Made by a program: the position numbers and the translations under genes
Shown here: one piece after another, positions 46,058-54,807 of the stretch
Position numbering within the stretch: the stretch's first letter is position 1
Layout of the letters: every line of letters begins with the position of its first letter
The notes under the pieces: generated by a model
The model's input: the letters and a program-made list of their open reading frames with translations, nothing else
Databases searched by the model: none
Told to the model about the DNA's origin: nothing
Origin: Polytrichum commune
Lineage: Eukaryota; Streptophyta; Polytrichopsida; Polytrichales; Polytrichaceae
Assembly (NCBI GenBank): GCA_950295325.1
Contig: OX485809.1
Coordinates: forward strand, 36,027,081 to 36,091,080
Length of the DNA: 64,000 bases
Direction: 5' to 3'

Positions 46058-47542
46058 TCAGTGCATTATCTCGCCTTGGTCGTGCCTTGACGACGTTGAT
46101 GCCGGCATCGCCTGCGCTGCCCCACCTCTGTCACCGCCGCCTCCGACGACGACGTCAGCCGCAACCTGCTCCTGCAAAGGCTGACTGTCAGGCCTTTGTC
46201 CCAACCCAACCTCCGCATGCGCATCATGCATTGGTTCATCGACTGGGTTAGGAGTAGAGGTATCACCAGGCCCTTGCGGGCCTTCAACGTCTAACATGCC
46301 CTCGTCCACCGGGGTCTGGTCGGGGACGGGGTTTGGGTCGGCTGACCCAAACCCTGCTGCTTGGCGAGCGTCGCTCTGGGACGCTGCAACGTGGGCACTG
46401 TTTGGGTCGGACGACCCAAACATGTGGGGGTCGTCCCGCTGGTGTTGTGGGGGTGAGAGGATGGGAGGCCGGAGCGGCGGGGGCGCCAACGAGCTGGACG
46501 CTCCGGCGACGCGCCAAAGGTTGGGGTCGTCCACCTGCTGGACGGGCGCGTAAGGGCGGGCGTGCGGCTGCAGCAACTGCGTGAAGCTGAAGGAATGCTG
46601 CAGCGTGGGCCGCGGGGCGATATCCTGTGGCGGGAAGCCTGCGGGCAAGTGCGGGAATGAACTCGGGGGAGCCATCACCAATCCCTGCGCCAGCATGCCC
46701 TGGATCACTTGCGTGATGAGCTCCGCTTGGGACGGAGTTTGGGCCATCGCCCTTTGCCGCTCCTGCTCCAACAGGAGAGCCCTCAACTCCGCGACTTCGT
46801 TGCGGACCGAGGGTTCCTCGGCGGCAACCCTCTGCAGTCGCACACGCTGCTCCTCGTCTCGGAGCATTTTTGCGTTCGCCTCCTCCACGGTGAGGACCTC
46901 CGGTTTCACCCTCACATTCCCGGCGAACGCTCTGGGGGAGGCAGGATCCGACCTCAGCCTCTTGGCGAGTTCCATGTCGTCCTCGTCCTCTGAGCTTATT
47001 GCGATTGTCTCCTCCACCGCATAGTCCCCGTACAGCTTCTTCCCCTTCATCCTTCTCCGCTCCCTGAAGGTGGCCGTCGCGTCCCTCGAGTACATGTCCT
47101 TCGCGTCGTCCACCGTCAACGCGGGCACCAGCCTGCTTTGCGGCGTGGCAGCCCGCATGGCCTTCTTCCGCTGAGGGGCCTCGGATTCTTGAGTGAATCC
47201 TGTTGCCCCTTCCTCCACCTCCCCCTCCACTTTCTCTGCTTCCTCCTCCTCCTCCTCCTCCCCCCCCTCCTCCCCAACCTCGCCACCTCCTCCCATCGAC
47301 GGATTGCCCGGATGCAACCCGATGAGCGGCTCTGGCAATTGAACGGGGGCACGCATGGCGAATTCACCTGGGTTGATTCGCCTCGCCATATCCAAAGGAT
47401 TCTCGCCCCCCTCGACTATCTCTTCAACGTAGGATCCGGGTATCCAGTCAAGGATGTCCATTTTCTTGGCCAGTGCCTTCTGGGTCCTGTAAAATTGAAC
47501 ATCGGCATCCTCCACATAGGAGTAGATGTTCAACCCAGACAT
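46058..47542 (-). CDS. Exon 3 of the ParB-methyltransferase-like gene: acidic, coiled and proline-rich tail
   Basis: 495 codons including TGA, uninterrupted, starting MSGLNIYSYVEDADVQFYRT, which completes the methyltransferase-like fold. Next come an acidic run (EEGGEEEEEEEAEKVEGEVE), a basic patch (RERRRMKGKKLYGDY), a coiled-coil-like stretch (EANAKMLRDEEQRVRLQRVA, ELRALLLEQERQRA) and a P/S/G-rich tail ending RHDQGEIMH. Two genomic palindromes (46331-46352 and 46400-46421) are translated here as FGSADPN and FGSSDPN. Like the other exons it is clearly GC-rich against the flanking DNA. The plus-strand frames 46581-47024, 47138-47563 and others are antisense shadows. Confidence 0.62.
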   Translation of the reverse strand: MSGLNIYSYVEDADVQFYRTQKALAKKMDILDWIPGSYVEEIVEGGENPLDMARRINPGEFAMRAPVQLPEPLIGLHPGNPSMGGGGEVGEEGGEEEEEEEAEKVEGEVEEGATGFTQESEAPQRKKAMRAATPQSRLVPALTVDDAKDMYSRDATATFRERRRMKGKKLYGDYAVEETIAISSEDEDDMELAKRLRSDPASPRAFAGNVRVKPEVLTVEEANAKMLRDEEQRVRLQRVAAEEPSVRNEVAELRALLLEQERQRAMAQTPSQAELITQVIQGMLAQGLVMAPPSSFPHLPAGFPPQDIAPRPTLQHSFSFTQLLQPHARPYAPVQQVDDPNLWRVAGASSSLAPPPLRPPILSPPQHQRDDPHMFGSSDPNSAHVAASQSDARQAAGFGSADPNPVPDQTPVDEGMLDVEGPQGPGDTSTPNPVDEPMHDAHAEVGLGQRPDSQPLQEQVAADVVVGGGGDRGGAAQAMPASTSSRHDQGEIMH

Positions 47543-47752
47543 CTGCACAATCCAAATCAATAGTATTAGTATAAACTAATGAAGAGTAAGGAAAAATGAC
47601 ATCCAAAATAAAATAAGAATAGTTAGTTTGGGTCGAGCGACCCAAACTAGGGCATGCACAGTTTGGGTCGCTCGACCCAAACTATGGGCATACCCAGTTT
47701 GGGTCGCTCGACCCAAACCGTCCGTATAGGGCTTTCAGGGTTCTTTGCTTAC
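47543..47752 (-). repeat. Intron 2 of the ParB-methyltransferase-like gene with three palindromes
   Basis: Palindromes at 47626-47647, 47661-47682 and 47697-47718 (centres AG, CT, CT) are spaced 35-36 bp apart within a 210-bp intron whose donor is GTAAGC and acceptor TTGTGCAG. The spacers share GGCATGC or GGGCATACCCA. Confidence 0.85.
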
Positions 47753-49084
47753 CATTGCTGCAAAAATCGGTTTGGATCCCCCGAAAACGTTGAAGATGCA
47801 GTCCCCTCTCTTGGTGAGGGTCCTCATCATCCACAGGTAGAACTCCATGCGCAGCTCATCTGCGGGGTAGTTGGCGTACTTCGCCTCGTCATACAAGCTC
47901 CTGCTGGTACCCAAGCCTTCTTGGACTTGGAAGAGCTTTTCCATCCTGGCTATAGGATGGTTGGGCACCTTAAGTAGATCAGCTTTGTACACGAAGTACA
48001 AGCACAACACGTTGACGATCTTCGTCTTCTTGTCTTTCAACGTGCTGTACGCCCCCTCCGCCGGTGCAGCAACGTAGTGAGATTTCGAGACGGCATACTC
48101 CGGCTGCAATTTGCGCACGATCTCGTAAACATGCTCTGCCCTCCTATCCTCGACAATCTAGAGCCAGACGTCGACCTCCCTGAATTTGGGGCTGGCGTAG
48201 TCCACGAACTTCGACAAGAAAGCATCGTAAAAAGGGGTGCTCATAGTCCCCTCGAATGAGGCTCCAGGGATATTCCTGAAGTCTATCATTCCGAAGGGGA
48301 AGCGGTCCCCGGCTTTAGTCCTGATCGCCTTCCTGGACTCAGAGCCCGGCCAACCTTGGATCCTGAGAGGCTCGACGGTGACCATGTTGAATTGCGCATC
48401 GCCTTCGAAACTGACGATCTTCTTCTCCTTTATGAAGTTGGAGAAGGCCCGCGCTGAGTGTTCGGGAAGCACCCGGTTCCTCCCCCCCTTCACGAGCTTG
48501 GATCTGAGGAAGTCGTCTCCCGCCTCCCTCATGAGTGCCGCCATGGATGCACTGGTGAACTTATATTCGGCTTTGAAGGCCCTCCAGTGCGCCTCGTCGA
48601 CCTCTCCGTCCACGATGAGCTTCTTCTCGGGCACCAGCTTGTGCAGCTCTTGGACGATGGTCGTCTTCTTCTTCCTGTTCTCCGTCCATTCCTTCATGGT
48701 GTAGCATGAAGGGACGAAGATCTTGGGTTTGGTGAAGACGATCTTGGGGTGGACCCAGCATCTCTTCGCCGTCGTCTCCACGTGTAGGATGTGGGACGCC
48801 GCTTTTCCCATCTCTGTCTCGGAAAGACCTTGAAGCGCTCTGAAGAACTCCCTCACCAGAGGCTTCATTTGCTTGAAGCGCGTAGTCTGGTTGAAGAGCA
48901 TGCCGGTGTCGGGGTCCATAAGGTCCCCCGTCTCGTGTTTTTAAAAAACACTCCTCCATTTTTCCCACACGGAGTCGGACGCGGTGATCAAATATATTTC
49001 TCCTCGCAACTCGTTATATTTTTTTTGCTTGTGGCTAGCATTGTCTATCGAGGAGAATTTATTGATCATCTGATATTTGAAGTC
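47753..49084 (-). pseudogene. Exon 2 of the ParB-methyltransferase-like gene
   Basis: 444 codons from DFKYQMINKFSSIDNASHKQ to GGSKPIFAAM. TAA at 48941-48943 (after WEKWRSVF) and TAG at 48158-48160 (between REVDVWL and IVEDRRAEHVYEIV) are the only breaks. The open pieces 48158-48919 and 47735-48118 are parts of this one exon in the same frame. The exon holds a helical central region (MKEWTENRKKKTTIVQELHK) and the methyltransferase-like fold with the glycine motif near its end. Antisense frames 48237-48704 and 48791-49096 are shadows. Confidence 0.62.
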
Positions 49085-49290
49085 CTGCACACGTAGCCAA
49101 CAATTCATGTTAGACAACATCTCATGGAATAACAAATGTAACATTAGTTTGGGTCGATCGACCCAAACTATAAACCTGGTAAAGACAACAAAGCCATGCA
49201 AGAGTTTGGGTTGACTGACCCAAACTATGAATTTGTTGAAGACACTAAAACAATGAAAGAGTTTGGGTCGGTCGACCCAAACATACTCAC
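49085..49290 (-). repeat. Intron 1 of the ParB-methyltransferase-like gene with three palindromes
   Basis: Palindromes at 49147-49168, 49204-49225 and 49261-49282, exactly 57 bp apart; the middle one has one arm base changed (GTTTGGGTTG). Intron length is 206 bp, donor GTGAGT, acceptor GTGTGCAG. Confidence 0.85.
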
Positions 49291-50616
49291 CTCCCATTTG
49301 GGGTTCTTATCTTTAGCATTCTCCCTTTCCCTGAGAGGCCTGCCATAAAACTCCCACACCTCCCTCGAGGCCATGATGTTTTTGATCCACGATGCCTGAT
49401 AGGCCCTCTTTTTGTTCCCCATGTTGAAGAACCTGGAGATGTCGCTGAGGACCGTCTCGTTGTCCGACCAAACCACCAAAGCCTTCCAAACTTTTAGTTT
49501 CTCCTTCTGGTTGTTCGGGTCGTTTCACTCGGTCATCAACTGGATTTTTTTTTATGCCTCCACACTGTGCTGCCCGTCAATCAACCAGAAGTCTCCTTTG
49601 GAGATTGTCGGCCACATATCAGGCGTCGGCATTCTCTTCAACCCTTGTGGCATGACAACAATCGTCTGCCTGTCGTCCTTGAACTGCCCGCCCAAGATTT
49701 GAGCGACCATCCAGTCGACGTAGGCGTCTTCCTTGGCTCGGACACATTTCTCGGGTGGCGCAAGGTGGCACTGCGCAATGTTGACCTCGAACTTGAAGTC
49801 CCTGCCCATGAAGAAGCAGTGCAGGCATTTTGTTTCGAAGTTGGTGTTTATTTTTTGTATTTCGCCTGCATCCACCTCCTGGCCAGGCTTCGGCATCCGG
49901 AGCTCCGGGGAAACAGGCTCGTCAGTCATCACCGATGACTCTCTTCCCCTTTTGGAAGGGGTCGTTTGACGGCTTGTTGATGGCGTTGGCGTCTCGCTAT
50001 CAGCCGGCGTTGTTGTAGTACTTGTCCGTCTCGACTCCACAGGGACCGCCCGCGGTTTCCTCACAGTTTGTGGTCTTGAGGACCCTGCGCCTTCTTCCGT
50101 CGTTGCCTTCCGCCTCACAGGTTGTTGTGTTTTGGGTTTGCTTTGCAGCGCCTTGTTTAGAACCGTGATGGCCTGTTTTAACTTCGTGAACCTGCTCGCA
50201 ACCTTCATGTTGGTTACACTGCCATCTATGAATATGGCCTCCGGTTGTATGGTTTCAGGGTCGACGCAGGTCTCCTTGGCGTACAGGGGGTCGAAGGGCT
50301 CGGAGAACTGGTGCATGAACATGTGGACGTTCTGCACGGCGGAGTTCTCCAGTATGACGTCTACATAGTCCCCGAGAGACTGGACAGACGCAACCTCCCA
50401 TCCCGTCAGCGTTGCCCAGGTGTGCTGCTCGTGGGTCCCCACCTTCACCACGAATAGCAGCTTGAACATGGATGCCTTCACCACCTGAACGGACCATGCC
50501 AGAACGACGCCATCTTTTGGGACGTAAGAATCGTCCTGTGGAGTTTCATACTCCTGCCAAAGGTGGTCTGGCGCGAGCATGAACCACCTTTCACCTGGTC
50601 TCTTTTTAGGGGCCAT
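49291..50616 (-). pseudogene. Exon 1 of the ParB-methyltransferase-like gene
   Basis: The start codon (cat at 50614-50616) follows GGTTGCAG directly, so a leader intron ends exactly at the ATG and the protein begins MAPKKRPGERWF. Residues 1-180 form an unrecognised domain (LTGWEVASVQSLGDYVDVIL). Residues 185-265 are a low-complexity S/T/P/R linker with a basic run (TPSKRGRESS) that could act as a nuclear signal. The ParB-like domain follows. Two stops, TAA 49552-49554 and TGA 49525-49527, interrupt it just after the DGQH motif. Beyond them the same frame continues as NDPNNQKEKLKVWKALVVWS and REVWEFYGRPLRE to the donor. The frame open only downstream (49225-49479) is this same exon after the stops. 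Confidence 0.6.
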
Positions 50617-51824
50617 CTGCAACCCAAGAAATCGAAACTGTGAGTTTCGGTCGATCGACCCAAAGTATTGCAATGTGCATTTAACATTTGGAGGATTGAC
50701 TCAAACATTACTTAATTTTCAAAGTCGTTTTAAAAGATCTTTTAGATTTTAAATTGTGGTTTAGGTGGTCACCCTGCAATGTTTGAGTCGAGCGACCCAA
50801 ACATGATGAGGCTGCAAATTTAGGTAGTTTAACCCATTCATTTCAGAGTGCAATGTTTGGGTCGAACGACCCAAACATTTACTTAATTTTCAAAGTTCTT
50901 TTATATTTTACAATGTGTTTTAGTTCTTCTCCGTGTAATGTTTGGGTCGACCGACCGAAACATGTTAGGCTGTAAATTTAGGTAGCTCAACCCAATCATT
51001 TCAGACTGCATTGTTTGGATCGCACGACCCAAATATTTACTTAATTTTGAATGTTCTTTTATATTTTACAATGTGGTTTGTTCTTCTCCCTGTAATGTTT
51101 GGGTCGAGCGACCCAAACATGATGAGGCTGCAAATTTAGGAAGCTCAACCCATTCATTTCAGACTGCAATGTTTGGGTCGAACGACCCAAACATTTACTT
51201 CATTTTCAAAGTTCTTTTATATTTTACTATGTGGTTTGTTCTTCTCCCTGTAATGTTTGGGTCGAGCGACCCAAACATGATGAGGCTGCAAATTTAGGTA
51301 GCTCAACCCATTCATTTCAGACTGCAATGTTTGGGTCGAACGACCCAAACATTTACTTCATTTTCAAAGTTCTTTTATATTTTACAATGTGGTTTGTTCT
51401 TCTCCCTGTAATGTTTGGGTCGAGCGACCCAAACATGATGAGGCTGCAAATTTAGGAAGCTCAACCCATTCATTTCAGACTGCAATGTTTGGGTCGAACG
51501 ACCCAAACATTTACTTAATTTTCAAAGTTCTTTTATATTTTACAATGTGGTTTAGTTCTTCTCCCTGTAATGTTTGGGTCGAGCGACCCAAACATAATGA
51601 GGCTCCAATGTTTGGGTCGCTCGACCCAAACATTTAGTTCATTTTAGGCTGCAATTCAAATATTTATTATATTTTAATATGAGTTTGGGTCGTCTCCCCA
51701 AACTACTGTGTTTCCAGATGCATGTTTAATGCTTGGGCAACATATACAATGCTTATGCATTGTATATGTAACAAGAACCTAAAGGGAATGATGCAAATTG
51801 TGTGCACTGATACAAATTGCTTAC
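50617..51824 (-). repeat. Leader intron with a 158-bp dimeric palindrome array
   Basis: The intron runs from donor AAG/GTAAGC (51824) to acceptor TTGCAG (50617), 1208 bp, directly before the ATG. Palindromes start at 50644, 50781, 50855, 50940, 51013, 51097, 51171, 51255, 51329, 51413, 51487, 51572 and 51610. From 50781 to 51572 the spacing alternates 73-74 and 84-85 bp, so the unit is a 158-bp dimer, and the centres mostly alternate AG and AA. Spacers share TGATGAGGCTGCAAATTTAGG and TCAACCCATTCATTTCAGACTGCAATG (read in parts). A last degenerate palindrome is near 51682. Repeated 74-82 codon open frames here are artefacts of the array. Confidence 0.85.
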
Positions 51825-52455
51825 CTTGTCTTTCAAACTCTTGAAAGTTGCTCTCACAATCTGCTTCTTACAACCAGACTCAGAAACTCTGTTGTGGCAC
51901 TAAAGAACAACTCTCACAAAGACCTCAGAAACACAATGAATCTCTCAAGCACCCTAAAACTTTCTCACAAACCCCCTGATTCTTGCAAACTCAGGCCTAA
52001 TTTGAAAGACCTCTACCTTTCTATCACACTCGACCGTGCTCACTTCTACTCAACCTAAAATCACTCCATGCATGAAATTTACAAAACAAGTAAGGAGTTC
52101 AACACAATAAACCGCTCCGAACTCACTCAAAGCTAACACTCTGGACCAAGAAGAGAGAATAACAAGAGGAAGACAATAACAAGAGGAATAGAATGAGAGA
52201 AGAGGAGGAGAAGCATCAGAGAGGAGGACAGGAATGAAGGAGAAAGAAGAATGAAAGGAAGCGGCGCGACCAAGACAAAAGCAAAAGGTGCGAAAGGAAG
52301 CGTTTGGCGCGGCGCTATGGAAAGCGGCGGCAGCGTTTCCAAGAGCGGCGCTTGGCGTGGAGGAAGAGAGGAAGAAAAAGAGAGAAAGAAAAAAGAGGAG
52401 GGGAGAGAAGGAGAGAGCGGAAGGGGTCACCCTAAACCCTCGAATCCGGGCCATT
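51825..52455 (-). other. Probable 5-prime leader exon of the ParB-methyltransferase-like gene
   Basis: Read on the minus strand it is rich in CT (CTCTCTCCTTCTCTCCCCTC at about 52395-52415), like many plant leaders, and ends at the GTAAGC donor at 51824. A 134-codon minus-strand frame (52050-52454) consists mainly of S, F and L from the CT-rich sequence and is unlikely to be a real protein. The exact transcription start is not determined. Confidence 0.45.
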
Positions 52456-52486
52456 AGATTGCGCCGGGCCCATCAACGGCTCAGAA

Positions 52487-52567
52487 GCCTCGCGGGCCAA
52501 CACCCTGCCAGGTGTCGACACCTCCTTGGTTAAGGTGGTTGCCCGCGAGGCTTGTGGTGTTGACACC
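52487..52567. promoter_or_regulatory. Palindrome cluster in the divergent promoter region
   Basis: GGTGTCGACACC (52511-52522) and GGTGTTGACACC (52556-52567) are 12-bp palindromes. Interleaved with them, GCCTCGCGGGC (52487-52497) and GCCCGCGAGGC (52541-52551) are exact inverted copies. The cluster lies just upstream of the presumed leader of the minus-strand gene, within a GC-rich island (52440-52680), and could bind a dimeric regulator. The function is inferred from position and symmetry only. Confidence 0.45.
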
Positions 52568-53202
52568 TGCCACCCTGGGCAAATTGCCTTCCTGGTTGTC
52601 CTTGCCCCTAGGTGCGGGACATAGGAGGGCCGGCGCCTCTCTTGGCCGCCCGGCCCCGGCCTTCTAACCCGCTATTCATTAGCGGCAATTCAATACCACT
52701 CAAAAACCTACGTGGACTAAGGTATTCCACAAAATTAACACCATCGCCAACTCATATTTTAATGGTGTTCAATTGAATGATCACCCGTTGGAATTGATAA
52801 CATCGTAGAATGTAGCCATTATCGTTTTGGTGTATGAATAATGTAATTTATGGAATCATATGAGAGTGTTACAAAGTCTAAGAGGAGTAAGTCATAATTA
52901 TATTGCAATCCACAAAGGCAATTACACGGTGCAATAATATAAATATGGTAACCATTCACATGGTTAACAGTTTAGGATTATGTATTGTAATTTATATGAT
53001 GGTTGTTGGTAGAGGACAATGCTCTAGTCTATAATGGATACCCTAACAAGTAGCATTAGAGTGAACATTAATATATGTACTTAGAAGTTCACATTTGAAG
53101 TACATGGGAGAAACAAATGATTACAAATGTATCTACTGCAACCCCATGGAGTTCACATATCATATGAAGTCATTTAAACATTCAATTTGATGTTTGATGA
53201 TG

Positions 53203-53230
53203 CCTAAACCCTAAACCCTAAACCCTAAAC
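53203..53230. repeat. Interstitial telomeric repeat (CCCTAAA)n
   Basis: Almost exactly four CCTAAAC units in a row, the plant-type TTTAGGG repeat on the opposite strand. The flanks are unique AT-rich DNA. Confidence 0.9.
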
Positions 53231-54067
53231 AACACAAACCATAAATGGATGGCACATAGGTCAAATGACATGGGCCTTGGTGCTTGTAGTTTCCAATACA
53301 AATGTATAATGTCATCACAACATCCTAATTCACAAACGTGAAAGATGGATGTGTGGTTTTTCACGAATGAACGCACTAAAGGAAATAAATGATATTGTGC
53401 TCACAAGTAGGTGATACAATATTAACCTATAACCTTGTCACCTGGTAAGAAGAGCATAAGAACTAGATTATAATAGATAGGATGTTGTTCATGTTAACAT
53501 GTTATTTGGAATAGTGAAATATTATATATTAATTTAAGGTAGATTTCATGTTGTGAATGATATGAGGACATACCTTTTGAACTTTGCATGTTTTGCTCAC
53601 ACACATTGCTAGAGTTCAAGGGACTTCACGATAGGTTCAAACATCATTGAAACATTGAATGTGCCAAATGTCATTTGTGGTTTATGGTTCCATTAATGAC
53701 TTCCACATAGGTACTAGGTTATTGTCACACTTGGAGCCTTGAGGATGAAGCAATATTGGGTGCACACATTACAACACAACAGATGTTCTTTTAACTAGCG
53801 GAAATTGAAAGTTGGCCAAATTATTCAAGTTTGTCATGGCATTAATTATTTGTTTTCAAAATATAAGTCCTCATGTGAGAGTGTAAGTAATTGCATTAAC
53901 TATTATATTTAGTGACTTTTAGTGACTTTTAGTATATGAAGTTTTGTAATACATGCACATCTTTTGTCAATATATTGTTTGAAATATACCATAATGTTTG
54001 ACTACAAGTAGAGTAAAACCCCTTAATAGATATAATCTTACATATTGTCACAGGGTTATTGGTATTC

Positions 54068-54415
54068 AGTGTATGCGTTCATATGTAGTGTATCAAAATC
54101 TTTATATCCTTTTTAGTTATATGATAGTTAGTGTTTGATACACTTAAAACGAACGCATACACTTCCTATTACTAACCCTATGAGAGTAAGTAACATTAAA
54201 TGTAAACTCAAACACTAAATATCCACTGTGGTGATATATGGAAGTTACATATAGGAATTTAGTATTAGTAAGGATGTGAGAAAAAAATACAACAATGATA
54301 AAAGGAGAAAGGAGATGGCAATAGGGAAGGTGGTGGTGTATTCATGTATAAAACTAATTATGAAAGAGTTGAAGAATAGTGTTGACCAAGTTAGGGTGGT
54401 AACAACTTTAAATAA
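54068..54415. repeat. Repeat copy 1 left of the palindrome array (partner at 59865-60190)
   Basis: GTTAGTGTTTGATACACTT, GAACGCATACAC and TAAATGTAAACTCAAACACT through ATGATAAAAGGAGAA recur at 59865-60190 in the same orientation. The block starts with a hairpin (GTGTATGCGTTC at 54069, GAACGCATACAC at 54150). The two copies flank the array and the DUF7869-type gene. Confidence 0.7.
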
Positions 54416-54586
54416 TATATGTTGAATTATTCATTTGATGGTTGGGGCAACGAAGAGCCAAGCTAAATATACATTGTCTATTATTGACAAGAAGCGGGAA
54501 ATTGAGTCAGAAGGTTTGAATTAACGTCCAAAGGAGACCAGGCGGGAAAGGCATCCAAAGAGGATGCCCAAAGCGGAGGCAGGTAG

Positions 54587-54593
54587 TATAAAG
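54587..54593 (+). promoter_or_regulatory. Candidate TATA box of the DUF7869-type gene
   Basis: TATAAAG lies in a GC-richer context (GGAGGCAGGTAG upstream, AGCCCAACC downstream), about 25-35 bp before a likely start and a leader that would run toward the palindrome array. Confidence 0.45.
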
Positions 54594-54807
54594 AGCCCAA
54601 CCCCCCCAAATGCTGGTTCTTTCTTTCATGTCCCAATCCTGAGATTGCTGCAAGCTCTCTAAGTTGGAGCTGTAATACACGGTTTGTGTACGTTTCCATT
54701 CATGAGCAGCTAATTACAACAAATATCTACGAGTTCAGTTGTTCCAAATAGGTTATATATAGATTAATAGAGAATCACCCGAATAAATAGGCGGATTTTG
54801 CGGAATT

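Larger units (their letters stand above)
46058..50616 (-). pseudogene. ParB-like plus amino-methyltransferase-like gene, three exons, four in-frame stops
   Basis: Exons 50616-49291, 49084-47753 and 47542-46058 have clean boundaries: GGGAG/GTGAGT with GTGTGCAG/GAC, and GCAATG/GTAAGC with TTGTGCAG/ATG. All junctions are phase 0, giving 1380 codons. Residues about 270-360 fit a ParB/sulfiredoxin N-terminal domain (NIAQCHLAPPE, then QTIVVMPQ, then FWLIDGQHSVEA with D347). Residues about 670-920 fit an N4/N6 amino-methyltransferase. PGASFEGTMSTPFYDAFLSK may be a degenerate motif IV, and GDCIFNVFGGSKPIFAAM (FGGS at 876-879) is motif I, followed by YVEDADVQFYRTQKALAKK like the usual E.D..F.....RL strand-helix. 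Stops: TAA at residue 355, TGA 364, TAA 490, TAG 751, with no frameshift. ParB-methylase fusions are known in bacteria and phages. The assignment rests on motif order, not a search. Confidence 0.6.
52690..54480. other. AT-rich divergent intergenic region
   Basis: About 1.8 kb between the two divergent genes with no open frame worth calling. It holds the interstitial telomeric block and the repeat at 54068-54415. Confidence 0.5.

Noticed and set aside
44746-47542. FCP1-like exon as a fourth exon of the ParB-methyltransferase-like gene
   Set aside because: Exon 3 of that gene ends in a stop codon at 46058, and a palindrome and GC-rich leader-like stretch follow. I cannot exclude a splice variant, but nothing in the sequence demands it.
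46581-49096. Plus-strand open frames of 80-155 codons opposite the ParB-methyltransferase-like exons
   Set aside because: Antisense shadows of GC-rich coding sequence; the minus-strand frames have splice sites, family motifs and phase continuity.
49225-49479. Separate small gene starting downstream of the stop at 49525
   Set aside because: It is the same exon and frame as 50616-49291 after two premature stops and carries no start context of its own.
51073-51637. Three almost identical 74-82 codon open frames on the plus strand
   Set aside because: They recur at exactly the 158-bp array period and lie inside the leader intron of the minus-strand gene.
52050-52454. 134-codon minus-strand frame rich in S, F and L resembling a membrane protein
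   Set aside because: The residues come from a CT-rich leader; the sequence has GA/CT simple-repeat character and lies just before a splice donor, so a 5-prime leader is the better explanation.
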